The notes below the pieces were generated by a model. That model ran no database searches, was not told where the DNA came from, and worked only from the letters and a program-made list of their open reading frames with translations. The position numbers were made by a program, and so were the translations under genes. A stretch of 64,000 nucleotides of DNA from Pseudonocardia sp. DSM 110487 (GTDB taxonomy: Bacteria > Actinomycetota > Actinomycetes > Mycobacteriales > Pseudonocardiaceae), in the NCBI RefSeq assembly GCF_019468565.1, contig NZ_CP080521.1, forward strand, positions 1,736,001-1,800,000, given 5' to 3'. Below, piece by piece: positions 8,012-16,119 of this stretch (its first letter is position 1; every line of letters begins with the position of its first letter).

Positions 8012-8791
8012 TCAGCCGACGCGGGTCTCGGGGTCCAGTCGGGTGCGCAGCCGGTCGAGGGTCTGTGCCAGCAGCCGGGACACGTGCATCTGCGAGATGC
8101 CGACCCGATCGGCGATCTGGGTCTGGGTCATGTTGCCGAAGAACCGCAGCAGCACGATCGTGCGCTCGCGTTCGGCGAGCTCGGCGAGTACGGGGCGCAA
8201 CGCCTGCCGGAAGTCGACGCGGTCGAGCTCGGCGTCGGCCTCGCCCACCAGCTCGCCGACGGTGGCGCTGCCCTGTTCGGAGGAGAGCATCTCGTCCAGC
8301 GACGAGCTGCGGTACGCCTCGGAAGCCTCCAGGCCCTCCAGCACCTCGGAGACGGGCACCCCGAGGCGCTCGGCGATCTCGGTGGGCTTGGGCGCGCGGC
8401 CGAGGCTCTGTGACAGCTCCGACACCGCGCTGTTGATCGAGACGTGCAGGTCCTTGAGCCGCCGCGGGACGCGCATCGACCAGCCGAGGTCCCGGAAGTG
8501 GCGCCGGACCTCGCCGCTGATGGTGGGCACGGCGAACGAGAAGAAGTCGGTGCCGCGGTCGGGCGCGTAGCGGTCGATCGCATTGATCAACCCGACCGTG
8601 GCGACCTGGATGAGGTCGTCGAGCGGCTCGCCGCGGTTGGAGAAGCGGCGAGCGATGTGCTGGGCCACCGGGAGGAACCCCCGAACCAGCTCGTCCCGCA
8701 GCTTCTCCCGGTCCGGGTGGTCGGCCGGCAGTGCTGCATAGCGTTCGAGAAGGGGCGAGAGGTGTCCGTACTCGGGGTCTGCTCGGGTCAC
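8012..8791 (-). CDS. SigF/SigB-family RNA polymerase sigma factor
   Basis: A 259-residue group 3 sigma factor. Region 2 is seen in DLIQVATVGLINAIDRYAPDRGTDFFSFAVPTI, region 3 in RRLKDLHVSINSAV, and region 4 in the C-terminal helix-turn-helix QTQIADRVGISQMHVSRLL. The GTG start overlaps the stop of the upstream anti-sigma gene (GTGA), so the two are translationally coupled. With the STAS gene further upstream this is the standard antagonist / anti-sigma kinase / sigma order of partner-switching systems. It probably controls a general stress or developmental regulon; the stress input cannot be read from sequence. Confidence 0.92.
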   Translation of the reverse strand: MTRADPEYGHLSPLLERYAALPADHPDREKLRDELVRGFLPVAQHIARRFSNRGEPLDDLIQVATVGLINAIDRYAPDRGTDFFSFAVPTISGEVRRHFRDLGWSMRVPRRLKDLHVSINSAVSELSQSLGRAPKPTEIAERLGVPVSEVLEGLEASEAYRSSSLDEMLSSEQGSATVGELVGEADAELDRVDFRQALRPVLAELAERERTIVLLRFFGNMTQTQIADRVGISQMHVSRLLAQTLDRLRTRLDPETRVG

Positions 8792-9228
8792 CGCATCACG
8801 TCGCCGGAGCGCTTGTCCAACCGGATGCCCACCGTGGGCGCTGCGTCGTCGCGACCGGGCTCGTGGTGGACGGTGACCTCGTCGGCGAGGGTCTGCAGCA
8901 CGCGCCAGCCGAAGGTGTCGGTGGAGACCACCGCCTCGGAGTGCTTCGTCTGCACCTCCGCGTGCACCTCGATGCGCTCGGGGCGCACCAGGAACGTGCA
9001 CCGCAGCCACGAGGTGGGGGCGGCGACATCGACGAGCGTGGCGCAGGCCTCGTCCACGGCCATCCGCAGGTCGGAGATGGCGTCGAGGTCGAAGTCGGCC
9101 CGTGCGGCCAGGTCGGAGGCGACCGCGCGGATGGTCGGGATCAGCGCGGCGCTCGCCGACGTCCGGACCTCCACGGTCGATGCCCCGTCGAGTGCGTCGG
9201 CGGGCGAGGGGGAGTCCAGGTCGGACAC
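8788..9228 (-). CDS. RsbW-like anti-sigma factor (GHKL serine kinase)
   Basis: A 146-residue protein with the histidine-kinase-like ATPase fold of RsbW/SpoIIAB. The N-box is recognisable (DLRMAVDEACATLVD), where Glu and the nearby residues handle Mg-ATP. Such proteins hold their sigma factor inactive and phosphorylate a STAS antagonist. The stop overlaps the sigma gene start. The STAS gene ends 79 bp upstream. The C-terminal ATP-lid region is short and diverged, as is common in actinobacterial members. Confidence 0.85.
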   Translation of the reverse strand: MSDLDSPSPADALDGASTVEVRTSASAALIPTIRAVASDLAARADFDLDAISDLRMAVDEACATLVDVAAPTSWLRCTFLVRPERIEVHAEVQTKHSEAVVSTDTFGWRVLQTLADEVTVHHEPGRDDAAPTVGIRLDKRSGDVMR

Positions 9229-9307
9229 GCTGCCGGGTCTCCTTCCGGTCAGTCGGGTGCGGTCAACCGCACCGGCGGCTTCATCTTGCTATCTGGTGTT
9301 TGCGGGT

Positions 9308-9679
9308 TCAATCGCGCCCCCCGTATGCGGACTCCGTGTCGGGGTGCAGGTCGAACAGCGGGGCGGTGCCGGTGATCTCGAGCGGGCGGCGCACCGCCCG
9401 GTTGCCGATGACCAGCCGCAACCGGATGCCCCTGTCCTCGGCCCGGTGTGCCGCGGTGATCAGCACCGCGAGGCCGCTCGAGGCGAGGAACCGGACCTCG
9501 GTGAGGTCCATCACGAGAACCTCACCCGATGCGGTGAGCAGTTCCTCGGTGGCGGCCGTGAACGCCGGTGCGGTGAGCGTGTCGATCTCGCCCCGCACCG
9601 TGAGGACCGCCGTATCCGGGTACGGCCGGGTCAGGGAGGTGTCGAGGAACTCGGAGCAGGGCCGGCTCGACTCGCCCAT
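9308..9679 (-). CDS. STAS-domain anti-sigma factor antagonist
   Basis: A 123-residue SpoIIAA/RsbV-like protein. The core has the family beta strand VLVMDLTEVRFLASSGLAVLI, in which the Ser-Ser pair supplies the phosphorylatable residue. When unphosphorylated it should bind the RsbW-like protein encoded downstream and release the sigma factor. It is the first gene of the STAS / anti-sigma / sigma run. Two more STAS genes occur later in the window (37752-38165 and 47887-48288). Confidence 0.9.
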   Translation of the reverse strand: MGESSRPCSEFLDTSLTRPYPDTAVLTVRGEIDTLTAPAFTAATEELLTASGEVLVMDLTEVRFLASSGLAVLITAAHRAEDRGIRLRLVIGNRAVRRPLEITGTAPLFDLHPDTESAYGGRD

Positions 9680-9753
9680 CTCTCACCTCCGCCCTCGGGA
9701 CGGCCGACCCTACCTCGCGTTCCCGGTGCCAAGCGGCGGGTCACCCGCTTAGA

Positions 9754-10590
9754 GTGCGGTGCGTGGTCGAGACGTCTGATGAGGTGAAGCTGGCGGCGCT
9801 TCGGGAGCGGGTACGCGCCGAGCCGCGGCTGTTGGTCGCCTACTCCGGCGGGGTCGACTCGGCGCTGGTGGCGGCCGTCGCGGCGCAGGAGCTCGGGGAC
9901 CGGGCTGTTGCCGTCACGGCCGTGTCGGCAAGCCTGCCGCGCAGCGAGCGGGCGGCCGCGCGGGCGTTCGCAACGGCCCACGGGATCGCTCACGTGGAGG
10001 TCGCCACGGACGAGCTCGACCGGCCGGAGTACGTCGCCAACGGCGGCGACCGCTGCTACCACTGCAAGTCCGCGCTCTTCGACGCGCTGGCCCCGCTCGC
10101 GGCGCTCTCCGGGGCGCGGATCGCGCTCGGCACCAACACCGACGACCTCGGTGACCACCGGCCCGGCCAGGCCGCGGCCGTCGCGCGCGGGGCGATCGCG
10201 CCGCTGCTCGACGCCGGGTTCGGCAAGGCCGACGTGCGCCGCGTCAGCGCGGCGCTCGGGCTCGGCACCGCCGAGAAGCCGGCCGCCGCGTGCCTGTCCT
10301 CGCGGGTGGCGTACGGCGACCCGGTCACGCCGGAGGTGCTGCACCGCATCGAGCTGGCGGAGGAGGCGGTTCGCGAGCTCGGCTTCGGCGTCTGCCGGGT
10401 GCGCGCGCACGGAGGCGGATCGGTGGCGCGCGTCGAGGTGCCTGCCGACGACGTGCCGCGGGCCGCCGAGCTGCGGTCCGAGCTGGACCGGGCCGTCCGC
10501 GGCGCGGGCTTCGAGTTCTGCGCGCTCGACATGCAGGGGTTCGCGAGCGGGCGCATGAACGTCCTCCTGGGGATGCCGAGCGCCCGATGA
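9754..10590 (+). CDS. larE: LarE, ATP-dependent sacrificial sulfur transferase
   Basis: LarE adenylates and thiolates the pyridinium dicarboxylate made by LarB, supplying sulfur for the nickel-pincer nucleotide cofactor. The PP-loop is near the N-terminus (YSGGVDSAL). The sulfur-donor region ACLSSRV is in the second half. A CYHCK motif at about residue 93 adds two more cysteines. Three cysteines in this arrangement are known in LarE proteins that use a [4Fe-4S] cluster rather than sacrificing a single Cys. The start is a GTG at 9754 or 9763. The stop overlaps larB (ATGA). It is the first gene of the Lar operon. Confidence 0.93.
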   Translation: MRCVVETSDEVKLAALRERVRAEPRLLVAYSGGVDSALVAAVAAQELGDRAVAVTAVSASLPRSERAAARAFATAHGIAHVEVATDELDRPEYVANGGDRCYHCKSALFDALAPLAALSGARIALGTNTDDLGDHRPGQAAAVARGAIAPLLDAGFGKADVRRVSAALGLGTAEKPAAACLSSRVAYGDPVTPEVLHRIELAEEAVRELGFGVCRVRAHGGGSVARVEVPADDVPRAAELRSELDRAVRGAGFEFCALDMQGFASGRMNVLLGMPSAR

Positions 10591-11255
10591 CGGGTTTCGA
10601 TGATCTCGGGTACGCGCGTCCCGACACCGACCGGGAGGCCCGGCTCGGTCTCCCCGAGGTGGTGTACGGGCCGGGGAAGACCGTCGAGCAGATCGTCGGC
10701 GTGGTGCGGTCGCTGCTCGCGGGCAACGACGGCCCGGTGCTGGTCAGCCGCATCGCCGCTGACGACGCCGCCGAGGTGCGGGCCGCTGTCGAGGGCGGCG
10801 GCTATGACCCGGTGGCCCGCCTGCTGGTCTGGCGACCGGCGGCACCCAGGCCGTTCCGGGTTGTCGTGGCCTCGGCCGGAACGTCGGACTGGCCGGTGGC
10901 TGCCGAGGCGGCGGCCGTCGCGACGGCGATCGGGCTGCAGGTCGACGAGGTGCGCGACGTCGGGGTGGCGGGCGTGCACCGGCTCCTCGCGGAGAAGGAG
11001 CGGCTCGCCGCGGCCGACGCCGTGATCTGCGTGGCCGGCATGGAGGGCGCACTGCCCAGCGTGGTCGGCGGACTGGTGGGCTGCCCGGTCATCGCGGTGC
11101 CCACCTCCGTCGGGTACGGCGCGGTGTTCGAGGGCGTCACGCCGCTGCTGGCGATGCTCAGCTCCTGCGCGGCGGGGGTCGTGGTCGTGAACATCGACTC
11201 CGGGTTCGGGGCGGCGATCGCGGCCCATCGCATGGCGATGCGGGTCGCTCGGTGA
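10587..11255 (+). CDS. larB: LarB, nicotinic acid adenine dinucleotide carboxylase/hydrolase
   Basis: LarB carboxylates the pyridinium ring of NaAD and hydrolyses the phosphoanhydride in the first step of nickel-pincer cofactor synthesis. The 222-residue protein has a variable N-terminal part and a C-terminal AIR-carboxylase (PurE)-like domain. Typical segments are SAGTSDWPVAAEAA, CVAGMEGALPSVVGGLV and VPTSVGYGA. It overlaps larE upstream (ATGA) and larC downstream (GTGA), so all three should be made in step. Confidence 0.93.
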   Translation: MTGFDDLGYARPDTDREARLGLPEVVYGPGKTVEQIVGVVRSLLAGNDGPVLVSRIAADDAAEVRAAVEGGGYDPVARLLVWRPAAPRPFRVVVASAGTSDWPVAAEAAAVATAIGLQVDEVRDVGVAGVHRLLAEKERLAAADAVICVAGMEGALPSVVGGLVGCPVIAVPTSVGYGAVFEGVTPLLAMLSSCAAGVVVVNIDSGFGAAIAAHRMAMRVAR

Positions 11256-12370
11256 TCCTCTGGCTCAACCCCTTCAGCGGGATCTCGGGCGACATGTTGC
11301 TGGGCGCGCTGCTCGACCTCGGCGCGCCCATCGACGGGGTGCGGGCCGCGGTGGCGAGCACCGGGCTCGACGGCTGGGAGCTGCGGGCCGAGCGCGTCAC
11401 GCGGGGTGGGATCGGGGCCACCCGGGCGGTTGTCGAGGTCACCGACACGGCCACCGAACGGCATGCGGCCGAGCTGCTCGCGCGGGTCGCCGATGTACCG
11501 GTCGCCGCGCGCGCCGTGCGCGAGATCGCCGAGGTGGAGGCGGGGATCCACGGCATCGACCCGGCTCGGGTGCACCTGCACGAGATCGGCGGGCTGGACA
11601 CCGTCGTCGACACGGTCGGAGTGGCCGCCGCCTTCGACCTCCTCGGCGTCAGCGAGGTGCACTGCGGGCCGCTCACGCTGGGCTCGGGCACGGTCGTGAC
11701 CCGCCACGGCGTGCTGCCGGTGCCCGCGCCGGCCACCGCGGCGCTGCTGGCGCGGGCCGGTGCCCCGGTCGTCGGCGCGGGCGAGGGGGAGACCGTGACG
11801 CCCACCGGCGCGGCCCTGCTGCTCGCGGTCGGGGCACGGTTCGGACCGCTGCCCGCGATGGCCCTGCGTGGCGTCGGATACGGGGCGGGGGGGCGCGACC
11901 CGGCCGGCCGGGCGAACGTGCTGCAGGCCCTGCTCGGCGACGTCGCAGGGCAGGGCGAGCGGATGCTGCTGCTGGAGACGAACGTCGACGACGTCACCGG
12001 CGAGGTGCTCGGCCACCTCGTCGGACGGCTGCTCGACGCCGGTGCCGCGGACGCGTGGCTCTCGCCGATCGTGATGAAGAAGGGCAGGCCCGCCCACACC
12101 GTCCACGTCCTGGTGGCTCCGGAGCGGGCGGCCGGCTGCGAGCGGATCATGCTCGCCGAAACCGGGAGCCTCGGCCTGCGCCGCACACCGGTCGACCGCG
12201 CCGCGCTGCCCCGGCACACGACCACCGTGGACGTCGAGGGTCACCCGATCCGGCTCAAACACGGACCGTGGGGTGTGAAGCCCGAGCACGACGACGTGGC
12301 GGTGGCCGCGGCGGCCCTCGACCTCCCGCTGAGGGATGTGGCCCGCCGAGCGTTGGAGCAGCCTTCCTAG
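11252..12370 (+). CDS. larC: LarC, CTP-dependent nickel insertion protein
   Basis: LarC inserts nickel into the bis-thiolated precursor in a CTP-dependent reaction, finishing the nickel-pincer nucleotide. The N-terminus is diagnostic (LNPFSGISGDMLLGALLDLG). A HxHEIG segment (VHLHEIGGLD) and the C-terminal MLLLETNVDDVTGEVLG with SPIVMKKGRPAHTV are also typical. It is a single 372-residue frame. In Lactiplantibacillus the full protein needs a ribosomal frameshift, so that control is absent here. It starts on the larB stop and is followed after 100 bp by the LarA-family gene. Confidence 0.93.
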   Translation: MILWLNPFSGISGDMLLGALLDLGAPIDGVRAAVASTGLDGWELRAERVTRGGIGATRAVVEVTDTATERHAAELLARVADVPVAARAVREIAEVEAGIHGIDPARVHLHEIGGLDTVVDTVGVAAAFDLLGVSEVHCGPLTLGSGTVVTRHGVLPVPAPATAALLARAGAPVVGAGEGETVTPTGAALLLAVGARFGPLPAMALRGVGYGAGGRDPAGRANVLQALLGDVAGQGERMLLLETNVDDVTGEVLGHLVGRLLDAGAADAWLSPIVMKKGRPAHTVHVLVAPERAAGCERIMLAETGSLGLRRTPVDRAALPRHTTTVDVEGHPIRLKHGPWGVKPEHDDVAVAAAALDLPLRDVARRALEQPS

Positions 12371-12470
12371 ACATCGGACGTTTGACTGCTCACACATCAG
12401 AGGAGTTGCGTTGACCTGGTGGGCGGCCGCACATAGCCTCGGGTGGCAGGCCGCGCACAAGGGGGTTGTC

Positions 12471-13778
12471 GTGAGCACGCATCTCGGTCCGTTCGAAGCC
12501 GTCCGGAACCTGACGTACGACGTGCCGTTCCCCCGGCTGCTGCCGGTGCGGCAGCGGTTCGATCCCCAGCAGGTGGCCGACGTCGCCGCCGCCACCGCGC
12601 AGGCCCTCGAGCCAATGCGGGCGCGGATCCGCCCCGGTATGACCGTGGCGATCACCGCGGGCAGCCGCGGCATCCACGACAAGCCCGCTGTGGTGCGCGC
12701 GGCCGGGGAGTGGCTGCGCGCGGCGGGCGCCGAGCCGTTCGTGGTGCCGGCGATGGGCTCGCACGGCGGCGCCACCGCGGAAGGCCAGGTGGAGCTGCTC
12801 GCCGATCTCGGGATGACCGAGGAGAGCCTCGGCATGCCGATCCGCGCCACGATGGAGACCGTCGAGATCGACCGGCTGCCCGACGGCCCGGCCGTGCACC
12901 TCGACGCCAACGCCGCGAAGGCGGACGGCATCCTCGCGGTCAACCGGATCAAGGCGCACACCGACTTCCAGGGCGACATCGAGAGCGGCCTCACCAAGAT
13001 CATCGCCATCGGGCTGGGCAAGCAGCGGGGCGCGGAGGGCATCCACCGGTTCGGCCCGGCCAACCTGGCGGTCTGGCTCCCGCGGGTGGCGCGCCGGATC
13101 GTCGACACCGGCAAGGTGCTCGGCGGCCTTGCGATCGTCGAGAACGCCTATGACCGGGCCGCCCGCATCGAACTCCTGGACGCTCCGGAGATCGCCGGAC
13201 CCGCCGAGACCGCGCTCCTCGCCGACGCCAAGCGCCGGATGGCCACGCTGCCGTTCGACGACATCGACGTCGCGGTGATCGACGAGATGGGCAAGAACTA
13301 CTCCGGCGCCGGCATGGACACGAATGTCATCGGCCGCATGATGATCCGCGGCAGCGCCGAGTTCGAGCGCCCGCGCATCCGCAACATCGCGGTGCTCGAC
13401 GTCAGCGACGCCTCCCACGGCAACGCCGTCGGCCTCGGGCTCGCCGACTTCGTGCCGTTCCGCCTGCTCGAGCGGATCGATCTGCGCAGCGTCTACATCA
13501 ACGCGATGACCTCGGGCCTCGGTGGCCCCCAGCGCGCACAGATCCCGATGGCCTTCGCCACCGACCGCGACACGATCGCGGCCGCCATCGCCACCTGCGG
13601 GGTGGCGGACGTCGGCGCCGTCACGCTCGTGCGCATGCGCAACACCCTCGACCTCGAGCACCTGCTCGTGTCGGAGTCGCTGCGGGATGCCGTCGACGCC
13701 CACCAAGACCTCGAGACCACCGGCGACGCCGTCCCGATGGAGTTCGGCGACGACGGACAGCTCAAGCCCTGGAACTGA
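12471..13778 (+). CDS. LarA-family nickel-pincer-dependent racemase/epimerase homologue
   Basis: A 435-residue protein with the lactate racemase fold, the only known user of the nickel-pincer cofactor made by LarBCE. Recognisable parts are the nucleotide-binding ITAGSRGIHD, MGSHGGA, the histidine region NRIKAHTDFQG with ESGLTKI, and GIHRFG. LarA homologues are known to act on several 2-hydroxy acids, not only lactate. Its place directly before two sugar-acid-type dehydratases and an SDR argues for a C2 epimerase or racemase of a sugar or hydroxy acid (inference). The start is a GTG at 12471 with AAGGGGG nearby. Confidence 0.85.
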   Translation: MSTHLGPFEAVRNLTYDVPFPRLLPVRQRFDPQQVADVAAATAQALEPMRARIRPGMTVAITAGSRGIHDKPAVVRAAGEWLRAAGAEPFVVPAMGSHGGATAEGQVELLADLGMTEESLGMPIRATMETVEIDRLPDGPAVHLDANAAKADGILAVNRIKAHTDFQGDIESGLTKIIAIGLGKQRGAEGIHRFGPANLAVWLPRVARRIVDTGKVLGGLAIVENAYDRAARIELLDAPEIAGPAETALLADAKRRMATLPFDDIDVAVIDEMGKNYSGAGMDTNVIGRMMIRGSAEFERPRIRNIAVLDVSDASHGNAVGLGLADFVPFRLLERIDLRSVYINAMTSGLGGPQRAQIPMAFATDRDTIAAAIATCGVADVGAVTLVRMRNTLDLEHLLVSESLRDAVDAHQDLETTGDAVPMEFGDDGQLKPWN

Positions 13779-13811
13779 ACTGACGCCCTCATCCACCACA
13801 GGGGAGAACCG

Positions 13812-15344
13812 ATGACCGCACCGTCCACCGACGATCTCGGCGTGCGCCTGCACGCCGCCGACAACGTGGTGGTCGCCGCCCGCGAGATACCCGAGGGCAC
13901 GGTGGTGGGCGGCGTCCCGGCACGGCGCGCCATCCCGCGCGGCCACAAGGTCGCCGTCGCCGGGATCGCCGAGGGCGAGCCGGTCCGCAAGTACAACCAG
14001 ATCATCGGGTTCGCGACCGTGCCGATCGCGCCCGGCGACCACGTGCACACCCACAACGTCGAGTTCCGGGCGTTCGAGCGGGACTACGCCGTGGGCGCCG
14101 ACGTCACCGAGACGCGGTTCGTGCCCGAGGCCGAGCGCGCCACGTTCCAGGGGATCGTGCGGCCCGACGGCAAGGTCGCCACGCGCAACTACCTGGGCAT
14201 CCTCACGTCGGTGAACTGCTCGGCCACGGCCGCGAAGATGATCGCCGACCAGTTCCGGCGGCCCGGACTGCTCGACGAGTTCCCGAACGTCGACGGTGTC
14301 GTGGCGCTCACCCACGGCACCGGCTGCGGCATGGCCGACGACGGCGAGGGCATCGCGGTGCTGCGCCGCACGCTCGCCGGCTATGCCGAGCACCCCAACT
14401 TCGCCGGGTTCCTCATGCTCGGCCTCGGCTGCGAGGTCAACCAGATCCGCGGTGTGTCGGAGGGCTGGCGGCTCGACCCGTCCCGGCCCGTCGCCACCAT
14501 GACGATCCAGGAGCAGGGCGGCACGGTCGCCACCGTCCGGGCGGGCGTCGAGGCGTTGAAGGCGATGCTGCCGCAGGCCAACGAGGTGAGCCGCCAGACC
14601 GTCCCGGTCAGCGAGCTCGTGCTCGGGCTCAACTGCGGCGGCTCCGATGCCTACTCCGGCATCACCGCCAACCCCGCGCTCGGCGCGGCCGTCGACATCC
14701 TGGTGCGCCACGGCGGCACCGCCGTGCTCGGCGAGACCCCGGAGATCTACGGCGCCGAGCACCTGCTCACCCGGCGCGCGGTCAGCCCGGAGATCGCCGA
14801 GAAGCTCGTCGAGCGGATCAAGTGGTGGGAGGAGTACACCGCCAAGAACAACGGGTCGATGGACAACAACCCGTCGCCGGGCAACAAGGCGGGCGGGCTC
14901 ACCACGATCCTCGAGAAGTCGCTCGGCGCCGTCGCGAAGGGCGGCACGACGAACCTCACGGGCGTCTACAAGTACGCCGAGCGGGTCACCGCCAAGGGCT
15001 TCACGTTCATGGACACGCCCGGCTACGACCCGGTGTCGGTTACCGGGATCGTGGCGGGCGGGGCCACCGTCATGTGCTTCACCACGGGGCGCGGCTCCGT
15101 GCTCGGCACCAAGCCGACGCCCAGCATCAAGCTGGCCACCAACACCGAGATGTACGAGCGGATGTCCGGCGACATGGACGTCAACTGCGGCGTGATCCTC
15201 TCCGAGGGTGAGTCGGTGCAGGCCGTGGGGGAGCGGCTGTTCCAGTTCATCCTCGACACGGCGTCCGGGCGCAAGACGTTCAGCGAGGAGCTGGGCTTCG
15301 GGCAGGAGGAGTTCGTGCCGTGGCAGCTCGGCGCGGTGATGTGA
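13812..15344 (+). CDS. Altronate dehydratase (UxaA)-family protein with N-terminal SAF domain
   Basis: A 510-residue member of the altronate/galactarate dehydratase family. The N-terminal ~90 residues form a SAF domain (ADNVVVAAREIPEG, YNQIIGFA). The C-terminal part has family segments such as TRNYLGILTSVNCSATAA, HGTGCGM, GLGCEVNQI, LNCGGSDAYSG and NPSPGNKAGGLTTI. Such enzymes use iron (or an iron-sulfur cluster) to remove water from a sugar acid. ATG at 13812 follows AGGGGAGA. It sits between the LarA-family gene and an SDR, consistent with a shared catabolic route. Substrate unknown. Confidence 0.88.
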   Translation: MTAPSTDDLGVRLHAADNVVVAAREIPEGTVVGGVPARRAIPRGHKVAVAGIAEGEPVRKYNQIIGFATVPIAPGDHVHTHNVEFRAFERDYAVGADVTETRFVPEAERATFQGIVRPDGKVATRNYLGILTSVNCSATAAKMIADQFRRPGLLDEFPNVDGVVALTHGTGCGMADDGEGIAVLRRTLAGYAEHPNFAGFLMLGLGCEVNQIRGVSEGWRLDPSRPVATMTIQEQGGTVATVRAGVEALKAMLPQANEVSRQTVPVSELVLGLNCGGSDAYSGITANPALGAAVDILVRHGGTAVLGETPEIYGAEHLLTRRAVSPEIAEKLVERIKWWEEYTAKNNGSMDNNPSPGNKAGGLTTILEKSLGAVAKGGTTNLTGVYKYAERVTAKGFTFMDTPGYDPVSVTGIVAGGATVMCFTTGRGSVLGTKPTPSIKLATNTEMYERMSGDMDVNCGVILSEGESVQAVGERLFQFILDTASGRKTFSEELGFGQEEFVPWQLGAVM

Positions 15345-15346
15345 CG

Positions 15347-16108
15347 ATGCTGGACTTCTCCGGTCAGGTCGTACTGGTCACGGGCGCAGGCAGCGGGATC
15401 GGCGCCGCCGTCGCCGAGGGGTTCGGCCGCCTCGGCGCCCACGTCGTCGTGCACTACGGGCACAACCGCGAGGGCGCGGAGAAGGTCGCGGGCTCCATCC
15501 AGGAGGCCGGCGGGCAGGCATCGGTCGTCTCGGCCGACCTCGCGCGGCCCGCGGAGGCCGCCCGGCTCGTCGACGAGGTCGCGGCGCGGCACGGGCGGCT
15601 CGACGTCCTGGTCAACAACGCCGGTGACCTGCTCGGGCGGATGCCGGTCACGGAGATGACCGACGAGCAGTTCGCGCGGGTGATGGACCTCAACATGAGC
15701 TCGGTGTTCGCCGCATGCCGGCAGGCCGTGCCCGTGATGCAGCGCAACGGCTCGGGCGCGATCGTCAACCTCACGTCGGTGGCGGCACGCACTGGTGGCG
15801 CGGGCGGGTCGGTCGCATACGCCACGGCGAAGGGCGCGGTCAGCACCTTCACGCGGGGCCTCGCCAAGGAGGTCGCGCGCACCGGGATCCGGGTGAACGC
15901 CATCGCGCCCGGCATCATCGTCACGCCGTTCCACGAGCGGCACACGTCCGACGATCAGATGGCCGCGATGGTGTCCGGCATCCCCATGGGCCGGTCGGGC
16001 ACACCCGACGAGTGCGTCGGCACCGTACTCTTCCTCGCCGATCCCGCCATGAGCGGTTACGTCACCGGTCAGGTGATCGAGATCAACGGCGGGCAGCTCA
16101 CCCCGTGA
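15347..16108 (+). CDS. SDR-family NAD(P)-dependent oxidoreductase
   Basis: A 253-residue classical short-chain dehydrogenase. It has the dinucleotide motif TGAGSGIG near residue 14, NNAG in the middle, a catalytic Ser in NLTSVAA, and the YxxxK pair in YATAK. The C-terminal INGGQ ending is typical of FabG-like and sugar-acid dehydrogenases. The start is placed at the ATG at 15347, two bases after the upstream stop; a GTG at 15341 is possible. In this operon it most likely oxidises or reduces a hydroxy or keto group of the sugar acid. Confidence 0.88.
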   Translation: MLDFSGQVVLVTGAGSGIGAAVAEGFGRLGAHVVVHYGHNREGAEKVAGSIQEAGGQASVVSADLARPAEAARLVDEVAARHGRLDVLVNNAGDLLGRMPVTEMTDEQFARVMDLNMSSVFAACRQAVPVMQRNGSGAIVNLTSVAARTGGAGGSVAYATAKGAVSTFTRGLAKEVARTGIRVNAIAPGIIVTPFHERHTSDDQMAAMVSGIPMGRSGTPDECVGTVLFLADPAMSGYVTGQVIEINGGQLTP

Positions 16109-16119
16109 AAGAAGGAATC

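Noticed and set aside
8792..9010. N-terminal extension of the sigma factor frame
   Set aside because: It overlaps the anti-sigma gene, has no sigma similarity, and the GTG at 8791 gives a normal-length protein with a GTGA overlap.
12390..14762. 790-codon minus-strand frame
   Set aside because: It lies opposite the LarA-family and altronate-dehydratase genes, is His/Asp/Val/Arg-rich as expected of an antisense frame in GC-rich DNA, and has no domain.
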